DNA of 64,000 bases from CAZFLM01 sp964519955 (GTDB lineage: Bacteria; Armatimonadota; Chthonomonadetes; Chthonomonadales; CAJBBX01), in contig CAZFLM010000023.1 in NCBI GenBank assembly GCA_964519955.1, positions 1 to 64,000 of the forward strand. The letters are read 5' to 3'. A model generated the notes under the pieces. The model made no database searches and was not told where the DNA came from. It saw only the letters and a list, made by a program, of their open reading frames with translations. Positions within the stretch are counted from its first letter, which is position 1. Each line of letters begins with the position of its first letter. Of this stretch, positions 33,315-40,476 are shown one piece after another. The position numbers were made by a program, and so were the translations under genes.

Positions 33315-35213
33315 CTACTTGGTCTGGACGAACTCACACAGCCGCTGTATCTCGCGGTGGACGCTGCCTGACCGAAGCACCTCCGAGATCACCTGCTCCC
33401 GCAGCGTGTCGGCGCCCATGCCAGGCACTAGGAGCCGCCTGAACTCCTCAAGCAGTTCCTTGCCTGGTAGCAGCTCAATCCATGTCCCGTCAGCCAGCCA
33501 GGTCTGCACGTCCGCCGAGGCGCGCTTGATGACCTCGTCGACGTTACTGGTCGCGTAGGCGTCCTGTGCCCGCTCGAGTTTGCCCTGCGCCATCTTGCGC
33601 AGGTCATCGTCGCTCTTAGGGCTACCTGTTCGCTCCGGGTTGGCCTTCAAATGCAGCCGGTATGCCGCGAGTTCCGCCGCGAAACGACCGGCCATGCCCT
33701 TCGCGACCCCGAGCAGCGCGTTCCCCACGTCGCTCTCCGCGGGGAACGTGCCCTCGAGCCCCGAGTTCGCGAGCACGGCGTGCAGGCACACAGGATCAAG
33801 GAGCAGGTTCTCCATCTCATGGACGCGCCACACAAGGGCTCGACCGTTCAGCCGCTTCTCAAGGTCGCCGAACTGATCCTCGTCGCGGTAGTCCCGGTCG
33901 AGCACCATCATGAACGATGTATCCTTGCTGGCCTGCTCCAGGAGCAGCGCACCGCGTGTCCCAGCGCCCATCACGTCGCTCGAAGGGCCGCAGGCAACGA
34001 ACACCACGCCAGGCAATCTGGGCCCGACAAGCCGCTCAAGGATGCGCTTATCAGCGTGGGCGTTCTTGCCCTCCACGAACACCACGCGGTTGGCTGATAG
34101 CTGGAGCCCTACCTTCGCTCCGATGGCCTCGAACAACCGGTACCTATCGGTCTTGGTACCGTTCACGAATCGCACAGGCGCCGTGCCTGCCCCGAGGCGA
34201 GGCAGTGCTATGATCTGGTCCATTGGCACTGAGCTGACGAGTTCGGGCGCGTGCGTCGCAATCCATATCTGGTTCCGTGTCTGGAGCTTGTCCAGGGCAG
34301 GGATAATCCGCGCTTCCAGGCCGGGGTTCAGGTGCCGCTCCGGTTCGTCGTACAGCACTACGGAGGGGAACTCCCGGATGCGGAACAGGTTCACGAAGAC
34401 AGTGAACAGCTCTCGCTCACCCGAGCTCAGTAGATCGATGTCGTGCCTGCCCTTGGGCGTGTCCACTACGATCTGGTACTCCCCGTCTCGCTCTTCAACA
34501 CCCACCAATTCCTTGGGGCCGAAGAAGTCCGCAAACAGCTCCTGAAGCAGCTGTATCGAGTTCCGGTCGATGCGCTCCGAGACCCTGGCACTGGTGTCCG
34601 ATAGCTGCTGAGCCATGATGTACTGCTTGACCGCGGCAAACTTCTTGGTCGTTCCACCTGGGGCCCCGAGTTCGATCCGCTCCCGACGCTGGGCTTCGAG
34701 CGACAACTCGGCAGCGTCCAGGGTCGTTACGCGGCGCGCTGGCATCTGACGATGGGGAGAGATGTAGTCAAAGACCCCCACGCCTGACCCAGGGTCGAAA
34801 CGGCGGAACAGCTCGGCGAGTTGCGAGTGCATCAGATTGTGCGTCACCTCACCGTGTGGAGCGCTGATACAGACTGTGGCCTGAGACTCGGTCGGTCCGC
34901 GGAGAACGGCCGCCTCACAAGGGTTGAGCGACACCGTGAGGTTGATGGTGGCGTTGCTGCAAGCACCACGAACGGGTAGGGGCACTCCGGCGGGCCAGGC
35001 TGTCGTGTGCCCGGCGACGGGCACTGGTCGGCTGTAGCGGGCTTGGTTCGGGTCGTATGTAGCCACGTATTCCTTGAGCACCGCGATCGCCTCGAGGATG
35101 GCCGACTTCCCGCAGCCGTTCGGGCCGACCAGTACAACGCGGTCGCCTAGATCATCCAGCACCAGGTGCTCGAAGCACTTGTAGTTGGTCAGCTCAAGTC
35201 GAGTCACGCGCAC
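33315..35213 (-). CDS. AAA ATPase fused to DUF4435/TOPRIM-like nuclease (OLD/PARIS-like)
   Basis: A 632-residue protein. The N-terminal SMC/RecF-like ATPase (AAA_15/21 type) has RLELTNYKCFEHLVLDDLGD, Walker A VGPNGCGKS, signature LLSSGERELF, Walker B VVLYDEPERHLNP and switch IATHAPELVSS. From about residue 375 a TOPRIM-like fold follows: VVFVEGKNAHADKRILERLV with Glu381, then FMMVLDRDYRDED with Asp439 and Asp441, then HEMENLLLDP, which fits the DUF4435 IENYL-like motif. ATPase plus DUF4435 is the make-up of PARIS anti-phage systems (AriA/AriB, including fused forms); OLD nucleases are the alternative. The GTG start has AAGGGGGG upstream. It has its own strong promoter and a structured leader. 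No partner nuclease or helicase lies beside it. Confidence 0.85.
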   Translation of the reverse strand: MRVTRLELTNYKCFEHLVLDDLGDRVVLVGPNGCGKSAILEAIAVLKEYVATYDPNQARYSRPVPVAGHTTAWPAGVPLPVRGACSNATINLTVSLNPCEAAVLRGPTESQATVCISAPHGEVTHNLMHSQLAELFRRFDPGSGVGVFDYISPHRQMPARRVTTLDAAELSLEAQRRERIELGAPGGTTKKFAAVKQYIMAQQLSDTSARVSERIDRNSIQLLQELFADFFGPKELVGVEERDGEYQIVVDTPKGRHDIDLLSSGERELFTVFVNLFRIREFPSVVLYDEPERHLNPGLEARIIPALDKLQTRNQIWIATHAPELVSSVPMDQIIALPRLGAGTAPVRFVNGTKTDRYRLFEAIGAKVGLQLSANRVVFVEGKNAHADKRILERLVGPRLPGVVFVACGPSSDVMGAGTRGALLLEQASKDTSFMMVLDRDYRDEDQFGDLEKRLNGRALVWRVHEMENLLLDPVCLHAVLANSGLEGTFPAESDVGNALLGVAKGMAGRFAAELAAYRLHLKANPERTGSPKSDDDLRKMAQGKLERAQDAYATSNVDEVIKRASADVQTWLADGTWIELLPGKELLEEFRRLLVPGMGADTLREQVISEVLRSGSVHREIQRLCEFVQTK

Positions 35214-35346
35214 TTCGCCATTTCCCCCCTTCCAAGCACGCGAGGCGGCTTGGAATCCACTGCGCGGCAGGTCGTCGCACGGTGAACGTCCCTGCCCTTT
35301 CGGGCAGGGACGTCGGGCCAGGGATGCTGTCCCTGGAGTTGCTCAT
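35194..35346 (-). CDS. Possible 50-residue leader ORF overlapping the AAA-DUF4435 start
   Basis: Its ATG (35346) sits at the predicted transcription start of the promoter at 35353-35381, so it would be read leaderless. The product starts MSNSRDSIPGPTSLPERAG and has no recognised domain. The frame runs through both leader hairpins and ends 20 bases inside the AAA gene, so its translation could control access to the AAA start. It may equally be a chance frame through a repeat element. Confidence 0.3.
   Translation of the reverse strand: MSNSRDSIPGPTSLPERAGTFTVRRPAAQWIPSRLACLEGGKWRSARDST
35286..35336. promoter_or_regulatory. Tandem perfect hairpins in the AAA-DUF4435 leader
   Basis: ACGTCCCTGCCC (35286-35297) pairs with GGGCAGGGACGT (35302-35313) across a four-base loop. 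CCAGGGA (35318-35324) pairs with TCCCTGG (35330-35336) across TGCTG. The two stems share CCCTG/CAGGG words and could also pair alternatively. They lie in the predicted 5' leader of the minus-strand AAA gene, 75-125 bases before its start. Confidence 0.7.
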
Positions 35347-35352
35347 GGCCCT

Positions 35353-35381
35353 ATTGTAGGCGCATCGCGAGCGTCTGTCAA
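35353..35381 (-). promoter_or_regulatory. Sigma-70 promoter of the AAA-DUF4435 gene
   Basis: On the minus strand TTGACA (35381-35376) and TACAAT (35358-35353) are exactly 17 bases apart. Predicted start of transcription is near 35346, leaving a leader of about 133 bases. Confidence 0.7.
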
Positions 35382-35473
35382 TGGCTTTCGGGGCAATCAG
35401 CCTCTTCGCCCACAAGGAACCCCCGCCCCCACCCCACCCGTAAGGCCCGGTAATCCCTGGCTGGAGGACCCCG

Positions 35474-35896
35474 GTGCCGACCGAAACCAACGTGCTGCAG
35501 GCAGTTCCCTTCTTCTCCGTTCGCGATATCCAGCGCTCCGTGCGCTTCTACCTCGACGGCCTCGGCTGCGAGATGAAGCACCAGTGGACGCCCGAGGGCA
35601 AGCTGCGCTGGTGCTGGCTCCAGCTCGGCGACGCCGCCATCATGCTGCAGGAGTACCGGACCGAGGGCCATGGGGCACGCGCGCCAATCGAGGACCCCGG
35701 CGACGGCGTGTCCATCTGCTTCCAGTGCCGCGACGCCATCGCCCTCTACCGCGAGTTCCGCGCCAAGGGTATCGACGCCCGGAAGCCCTTCGTCGGCAAC
35801 CGCATGTGGGTCACGGCGGTCACCGACCCGGACGGCTACCGCCTGGAGTTCGAGAGCCCCACCGACGCGCCGGAGGAGTCGGAGTACGAGGACTAA
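35474..35896 (+). CDS. VOC/glyoxalase-fold protein
   Basis: A 140-residue protein with one full vicinal-oxygen-chelate domain: AVPFFSVRDIQRSVRFYLDG, WCWLQLGDAAIMLQEY, then SICFQCRDAIALYREFRAKG and TAVTDPDGYRLEFESPTD. The C-terminal Glu of RLEFES is the usual metal ligand. Members act in methylglyoxal detoxification, dioxygenase or antibiotic resistance reactions; the specific one is not visible. GTG start with GGAGG six bases before it. It is divergent from the AAA-DUF4435 gene and ends at a terminator hairpin. Confidence 0.88.
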   Translation: MPTETNVLQAVPFFSVRDIQRSVRFYLDGLGCEMKHQWTPEGKLRWCWLQLGDAAIMLQEYRTEGHGARAPIEDPGDGVSICFQCRDAIALYREFRAKGIDARKPFVGNRMWVTAVTDPDGYRLEFESPTDAPEESEYED

Positions 35897-35911
35897 GGCA
35901 GCAACGACAGC

Positions 35912-35943
35912 GGGGCCGCCCCCAACGCACCAGGAGCGGCCCC
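35912..35943. terminator. Terminator hairpin, copy 1 of duplicated segment
   Basis: GGGGCCGC (35912-35919) pairs with GCGGCCCC (35936-35943). The same stem with the intervening GCACCAGGAG-like loop recurs at 36888-36915, as part of the direct repeats that bracket the MNT-HEPN pair. Confidence 0.6.
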
Positions 35944-35976
35944 ACCGTTCGACCTTCGGCCTTCGACCTTCGACGA

Positions 35977-36090
35977 CTATTTCCTCTTCCCCCCCAGCTC
36001 CTGGAAGAACGACACTGTCCGCATCGCCTTGTGGTCGGCGAAGGTCCAGTCGACCTTCTTGCCGCTCGTCACCTCGATGACTGGCATCGC
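35977..36090 (-). pseudogene. 3'-end fragment of PQQ-propeller gene
   Basis: Read on the minus strand this encodes IEVTSGKKVDWTFADHKAMR followed by TVSFFQELGGKRK and a stop. The intact gene at 36946-37821 ends IEVTKDKKVVWTFADHKTMR, TVSFFQELGGKKK. Only about 37 codons remain and there is no upstream part. It is a truncated duplicate together with its terminator (35912-35943), separated from the parent by the MNT-HEPN genes. Confidence 0.85.
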
Positions 36091-36093
36091 CTG

Positions 36094-36122
36094 TTGACCC
36101 CTGCCCCCAAATCGGATATGCT
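36094..36122 (+). promoter_or_regulatory. Promoter of the MNT-HEPN pair
   Basis: TTGACC (36094-36099) and TATGCT (36117-36122) are 17 bases apart, followed by GGAGGGAGG and the ATG at 36148. The promoter begins four bases after the pseudogene fragment, so the toxin-antitoxin unit carries its own control. Confidence 0.6.
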
Positions 36123-36147
36123 GACGGCAGGCAGGAGGGAGGCCGGC

Positions 36148-36468
36148 ATGGTCGTCGCCCGGGACATCGAGCAACTGACCCAGCGGATCGCGGAGCACTT
36201 CAGGCCCGAGCGCGTGGTGCTGTTCGGGTCGTATGCGCACGGGGTCCCGACCGAGGACTCCGACGTGGACCTGCTGGTAGTGCTGGATCATGACGGCAGC
36301 AGCGCCGAGAAGGCATCGGAGATACGGCTAGCGTGCCACGGCGGCTTCCCACTCGACTTGCTGGTCTACTCGCCGGAGCGGCTCGATGCACGGCTAGCGA
36401 TGGGAGACCCGTTCCTGCGCGAGATCGTCGAGAAAGGCACGCCGCTCTATGAAGCCGACAACCGCTGA
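36148..36468 (+). CDS. MNT-type nucleotidyltransferase antitoxin
   Basis: A 106-residue minimal nucleotidyltransferase. The signature GSYAHGVPTEDSDVDLLVVL gives Gly27-Ser28 and the metal-binding Asp39 and Asp41. Proteins of this class (MntA) neutralise the partner HEPN RNase by AMPylating it. GGAGGGAGG before the ATG at 36148 fixes the start; the frame is open upstream only by chance. It overlaps the HEPN gene by 20 bases. Confidence 0.9.
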   Translation: MVVARDIEQLTQRIAEHFRPERVVLFGSYAHGVPTEDSDVDLLVVLDHDGSSAEKASEIRLACHGGFPLDLLVYSPERLDARLAMGDPFLREIVEKGTPLYEADNR

Positions 36469-36832
36469 GTGGGTCGCGAAGGCGGAGGGCGACTTCGCCA
36501 TGGTCGGACGCGAGCGGCGCGCACGGAAGGCGCCCAACCACGATGGCGCGTGCTTCCATGCGCAGCAATGCGCCGAGAAGTACCTGAAGGCGTGCCTGGA
36601 AGAGGCGTCCGTGCCCATCGCCCGGACGCATGACCTCCTCGTGCTACTCGCGGACGTGCTGCCGGTCGCTCCTACCTTCGCGCCCCTTCGGCCAGATCTG
36701 GCGGGCCTGACCGACTACGCTGTCCGCTACCGCTACCCTGGCGACACCGCGAGCAACGCCGACGCGGCCAATGCGGCTGCCATGAGCCGCAGAGTGCGGA
36801 TGGTAGCCCGTCTGCACCTGGGCCTGCAGTAG
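36449..36832 (+). CDS. HEPN-domain toxin
   Basis: A 127-residue all-helical HEPN protein: WVAKAEGDFAMVGRERR, CFHAQQCAEKYLKACLEE, ARTHDLLVLLADVL and LTDYAVRYRYPGD. These are the conserved helices of the COG2250/PF05168 group that pair with MNT antitoxins. The R-x4-H catalytic motif of HepT is not clearly present, so RNase activity is inferred from the pairing. Translation is coupled to the antitoxin. Confidence 0.88.
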   Translation: MKPTTAEWVAKAEGDFAMVGRERRARKAPNHDGACFHAQQCAEKYLKACLEEASVPIARTHDLLVLLADVLPVAPTFAPLRPDLAGLTDYAVRYRYPGDTASNADAANAAAMSRRVRMVARLHLGLQ

Positions 36833-36887
36833 GCAGAGGCGCCACGCCGCGCTGCCATCAGGCTCACCGCGGAACGGCCAAGCACCA

Positions 36888-36915
36888 GGGCCGCCCCCAG
36901 CAACAGGAGCGGCCC
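36888..36915 (-). terminator. Terminator of the PQQ-propeller gene
   Basis: GGGCCGC (36888-36894) pairs with GCGGCCC (36909-36915), 31 bases beyond the stop at 36946. Simple CCACTTTCCACTT sequence lies between. It is the parent copy of the hairpin at 35912. Confidence 0.6.
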
Positions 36916-36945
36916 CACTTTCCACTTTCAACTTGCCACTTCCAA

Positions 36946-37821
36946 CTACTTCTTCTTCCCCCCCAACTCCTGGAAGAACGACACCGTCCGCATCGTCTTG
37001 TGGTCGGCGAAGGTCCAGACCACCTTCTTGTCCTTCGTCACCTCGATGATGTGGGGCTGCTCGCCGAAGTGGCCGTGGCCCAGCCAGTTGCTCAGCACCG
37101 TGTTGCCGTTGCGCAGGCGCTCGAATCCGGCGATGAACTCCAGCTTCATGCCCGGCAGGTCCTTCGTGGTCACCTGCCATACGATCTTGCCCTTGGGGTC
37201 CACCTCGAAGACGCCGGCGTCCTGCGTCATGTCGCCCGTTGAGAAGATCGTGTTGCCGTTGCGCAGGCGCTGCACGCTGTGCGGACCGCCCGGCGCGGGG
37301 ATCTCGCGGACAACCTTGCCCTCCGCGTCGTACTCCTTCACCACCTGCGCGCCGGAGTGCGCCACCAGGTAGTGCCCATTCGGCAGCTTGCGGGCGTTGC
37401 GCATGTACACGTGGCCGCCGTCCGTGCCCGCCGGCAGCAGGCGCAGCTCGTGCACGATCTTGCCATCCGGCGCGATCTCCAGCAGGCGCCCCGCGTTGCA
37501 CTCCGCAACAAACGTGTTGCCATTCGGCAGGCGCTGGCAGCCGTACACCTCGCTCGGCGTGTTGTACTCCCACACCACCTTCTTGTCCGGCGTCACTTCC
37601 TTCGCGCCATGCCCGGTCACGAACAGCATGTTCCCGTTCGGCAGCACGGTCAGGTCGTCGCACGCCGGCGCGTCGTACTCCCACTCCACCGGCCCGTCCG
37701 CCGCGACGATGAACACCTTGCCTTGCGAGTAGTCCGCGCACGCGAACCGGCGCTGGGCAGAGGCCGCCGCAGCCAACGTAAACACGGCAAGAACGACAAG
37801 GCACAACCTGGCGATGCGCAT
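36946..37821 (-). CDS. Secreted PQQ-like beta-propeller protein
   Basis: A 291-residue protein with a signal peptide (LVVLAVFTLAAAASAQ) and six to seven blades each marked by LPNGN or LRNGN and a V-W-E/Q-Y/V strand (GPVEWEYDAP, KKVVWEYNTP, GKIVWQVTTKD). It is paralogous to the C-terminal propeller of the protein at 27316-30963, but stands alone and lacks heme sites. Its role is unknown, perhaps ligand binding in the periplasm. It lies downstream of the sialate esterase gene on the same strand, separated by a long inverted simple repeat. Confidence 0.8.
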   Translation of the reverse strand: MRIARLCLVVLAVFTLAAAASAQRRFACADYSQGKVFIVAADGPVEWEYDAPACDDLTVLPNGNMLFVTGHGAKEVTPDKKVVWEYNTPSEVYGCQRLPNGNTFVAECNAGRLLEIAPDGKIVHELRLLPAGTDGGHVYMRNARKLPNGHYLVAHSGAQVVKEYDAEGKVVREIPAPGGPHSVQRLRNGNTIFSTGDMTQDAGVFEVDPKGKIVWQVTTKDLPGMKLEFIAGFERLRNGNTVLSNWLGHGHFGEQPHIIEVTKDKKVVWTFADHKTMRTVSFFQELGGKKK

Positions 37822-37836
37822 ACGAGGGTCTCCTGA

Positions 37837-37958
37837 GTGGTCAGTGGTCAGTGATCAGTGATCAGTGATCAGTGGGCAGTGCGGCCGGTGCCACTGACCA
37901 CTTGCCACTGACCACTGACCACTGACCACTTGCCACTTGCCACTTGCCACTTGCCACT
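37837..37958. repeat. Inverted array of GGTCAGT / ACTGACC words
   Basis: The left arm (37837-37880) is made of GTGGTCAGT and GATCAGT words; after a loop near GCGGCCGG the right arm (37890-37958) is made of CCACTGA and CCACTTG words. The arms are complementary for much of their length, so RNA or single-stranded DNA could form a long hairpin between the esterase and propeller genes. It is non-coding. Confidence 0.85.
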
Positions 37959-37959
37959 G

Positions 37960-40191
37960 TTACTTGCAGTGCACCAGCACGCGCAGCCGCTTGGCGATGT
38001 AGCTGCCCGAGTTGTTCGAGAAGGTCCAGTCCGGGTGCTCCACGGGCCGATTGCCGATGCCCAGGTCCGCGCCGCCGCCTCCGCCCACCCAGTGGTTCAC
38101 CGAGAAGAGGGTCTGCTTGGCGTCGTGGTTGTGCACCTGCATGCAGCCGTAGCCGTCGGCCGGCGCGGTGGGCTCATCGCCCCAGTCGTACTTGTCGCTC
38201 GACGCGTTGGGCACGCTGCCGGAGTTTGGGGTGCCGTAGTTGTCCGGCCAGAACTCGATGTTGCCGCCCTGCAGGCCGCGCCCCACCTCGACCGCCTTCA
38301 CGTTCGAGTAGACGTTCATGTTCGCCACGTTCTGGCGGAAGCGCGCACCCGAGGCAGCCGTCGGAATGCCGATCTTGGCCGGGTCGTTCGTGAACGCGTC
38401 CATCGAGACGTACACGTACTGCATCTGCCCGTCGGCCGTGGTCAGCTCGAGGCAGTAGGCGATGCGGTCGAAGGGCTTGGTGACCTTCGCGTGGTTGTCC
38501 ACGTCGTACTTGATGTCGTGCGCCATCTTGCCGAGGTCGAGGTCATACACCAGCTCGTAGGTCTTCGACTCCGGCACGTTCATCGTCATCGCGTCGCGCT
38601 TCGGCACGTCGCCCGCGCGGAACGAGTTGGCGGGCAAGCCCTCGGCGTTGCTCAGGTTCGGCTCGGCCAGCATGTGCCAGGCATAGCGCACCGCCACCGG
38701 CTTCTTCACCTCGGGCGCGGTCAGCACCACCGTGGCGCCGTCGATCGTCGCGGCCGCCTTGACGAAGCCGCCCTCGTCTGCGTCGATGATCTCGAACCAC
38801 GAGAGCGGCTGCCCATCGCGGCTCTTCAGCCCGCCACCGACGTTGTCGAAGGTGACGATCAGCCTGTTGCCGTCGGTGCGCATCGACTTGAAGGTCGGCC
38901 CCTGGTACACGATGCCCGACTTGCCGTAGGTCTTCGCCAGGGCCCAGAGCGCCAGGCGCTTGCCGACGTTCTGCTTGTCCTTCGGGTGAATGTCCTTCAG
39001 GTCGCCGATGTCGTTGATGACCGCCATGCCGGTGTTCGGGATGGCCATCGCTGCGGTCTGGGCGGCCCAGAACTCAGCCTCGGTCGCGGGGTTGTTGCCG
39101 TAGTTGTAGGGCGCGATCTGGACGTAGTAGAACGGGAAGTCGCCCTCGCCCCAGATCTTGCGCCACCCGCCGATGAGCCCCTTCATCCGCTCGGTGTAGA
39201 ACGCCGTCTCGCCCAGGTTCGACTCGCCCTGGTACCAGATGGCTCCGCGGATGCCGAACGGGCAGATCGGGTGGATCATGCCGTTGTACAGCGCCGTCGA
39301 GTTCTGCACATTCGTCGGCGGCTGCAGCTCGTCGGGGTACGCCGGCACCGCCGGCACGAGCGCCTTGTCGGCGAGCGCCTTCTTCGCGTCCGCCACCCAC
39401 TTCTCGTAGCCCGCCAGCACCTGCGTCAGCCGCTCCTGGTGCACGGCGGACGTCGGATCGCCCAGGAGGACGCGGTCGTAGTCGCCCTTCAGCGCCGGCA
39501 CTGCGGCAAAGCCCTCCGGCGGAGTCCAGGTCTGTATAACGGTCCCGCCCCAGGTCGCGTCGATCAGGCCGACCGGTACGTTGAGCTGCTTCTGCAGCTC
39601 GCGCCCGAAGTAGTAGGCAGCCCCGGAGAAGCCGGCCCAGCCGCTCTCCGCGATGGTCTTCGGGCTGCAGACCTTCCAGACGCCCACGCCCGCCGCCGGA
39701 TTGGCCTCGATGTCGTCCATCGGCCGCGGCGTGAAGCGGTTGTCAACCATCAGCAGGCGGATCTGCGGGTGGTCGGCCGCGGCAATCTCGGCCTCGGAGT
39801 TCAGGCACATACCGATGCCCTGCTCCATGTTCGACTGGCCGCTGCAGAGCCACACCTCGCCGACCAGCACATCGTCCAGCTTCACGGTGCTGGAGCCCGT
39901 CACGGTCATCGCGAACGGCCCGCCCGCCTTCAGCGCGGGCAGCTTGGCTTTCCACTCGCCGCGGTCGCTGGCCTTGGCCGTCGCCTTCTGCCCGGCCACC
40001 TCTACCGTCACCGCCTGGTTCGGCTGGTCCCACCCCCACACGGTCAGCGGCATATCCCGCTGCAGCACCATGTGGCTGGCGAACACCTTGGGCAGTTTCA
40101 CCTCGGCCAGAGCCGCCCGGCCCGCGCCCGCCACCATCGCCAGCGCCGCGAGCGCCGAGCAGAACGCCCCGGCCCGTCTGTACAGTGTCAT
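37960..40191 (-). CDS. Sialate O-acetylesterase-type SGNH hydrolase with extra C-terminal domain
   Basis: A 743-residue secreted enzyme. After the signal peptide comes VKLPKVFASHMVLQRDMPLT, the usual entry of SASA/YjhS-like esterases; the nucleophile Ser lies in EVWLCSGQSNMEQG, block GLIDATWGGTVIQTW follows, and DLKDIHPKDKQNVGKRLA holds the catalytic Asp-His. The esterase core spans about 30-530; the last 200 residues are an extra beta-sandwich probably binding carbohydrate. It removes acetyl groups from sialic acid or, in plant-glycan degraders, from other polysaccharides. AAGGGG supports the ATG at 40191. The 285 bases to the divergent PEP-CTERM gene show no recognisable operator. Confidence 0.9.
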   Translation of the reverse strand: MTLYRRAGAFCSALAALAMVAGAGRAALAEVKLPKVFASHMVLQRDMPLTVWGWDQPNQAVTVEVAGQKATAKASDRGEWKAKLPALKAGGPFAMTVTGSSTVKLDDVLVGEVWLCSGQSNMEQGIGMCLNSEAEIAAADHPQIRLLMVDNRFTPRPMDDIEANPAAGVGVWKVCSPKTIAESGWAGFSGAAYYFGRELQKQLNVPVGLIDATWGGTVIQTWTPPEGFAAVPALKGDYDRVLLGDPTSAVHQERLTQVLAGYEKWVADAKKALADKALVPAVPAYPDELQPPTNVQNSTALYNGMIHPICPFGIRGAIWYQGESNLGETAFYTERMKGLIGGWRKIWGEGDFPFYYVQIAPYNYGNNPATEAEFWAAQTAAMAIPNTGMAVINDIGDLKDIHPKDKQNVGKRLALWALAKTYGKSGIVYQGPTFKSMRTDGNRLIVTFDNVGGGLKSRDGQPLSWFEIIDADEGGFVKAAATIDGATVVLTAPEVKKPVAVRYAWHMLAEPNLSNAEGLPANSFRAGDVPKRDAMTMNVPESKTYELVYDLDLGKMAHDIKYDVDNHAKVTKPFDRIAYCLELTTADGQMQYVYVSMDAFTNDPAKIGIPTAASGARFRQNVANMNVYSNVKAVEVGRGLQGGNIEFWPDNYGTPNSGSVPNASSDKYDWGDEPTAPADGYGCMQVHNHDAKQTLFSVNHWVGGGGGADLGIGNRPVEHPDWTFSNNSGSYIAKRLRVLVHCK

Positions 40192-40476
40192 CTCTGACCC
40201 CTTCGATTGGTCGTCAAGACCTGCCGGGCACGCGTCGACGCCGGTGCCCGCCTGTTGCCTGTCAGCTTCACCATTCGGCGGCGCCTATCCTGCCACCACC
40301 GGGTATTGCCCCGCTCGGGAGCAACTGGGGCGTCTGGCGCGATATGTGAGGTGGAAGGTGCCGCACCGGTCCATAGCCGCGCCTCAACGTTGCTCCGTGT
40401 ACGTCGTGCCCCTTCCGCACCGCGTGCCCTGCCCGGGCACCACCTGTCATCCTGGGTGGATGAGGAGCAACACACC

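Noticed and set aside
35185..36147. Upstream extension of the MNT nucleotidyltransferase frame
   Set aside because: The extension overlaps the VOC gene and the propeller pseudogene and lacks any domain; the RBS and motif both place the start at 36148.
37930..40197. 755-codon plus-strand open frame
   Set aside because: Antisense to the SASA esterase, low-complexity Arg/Val/His composition, no RBS; a shadow of the real gene.
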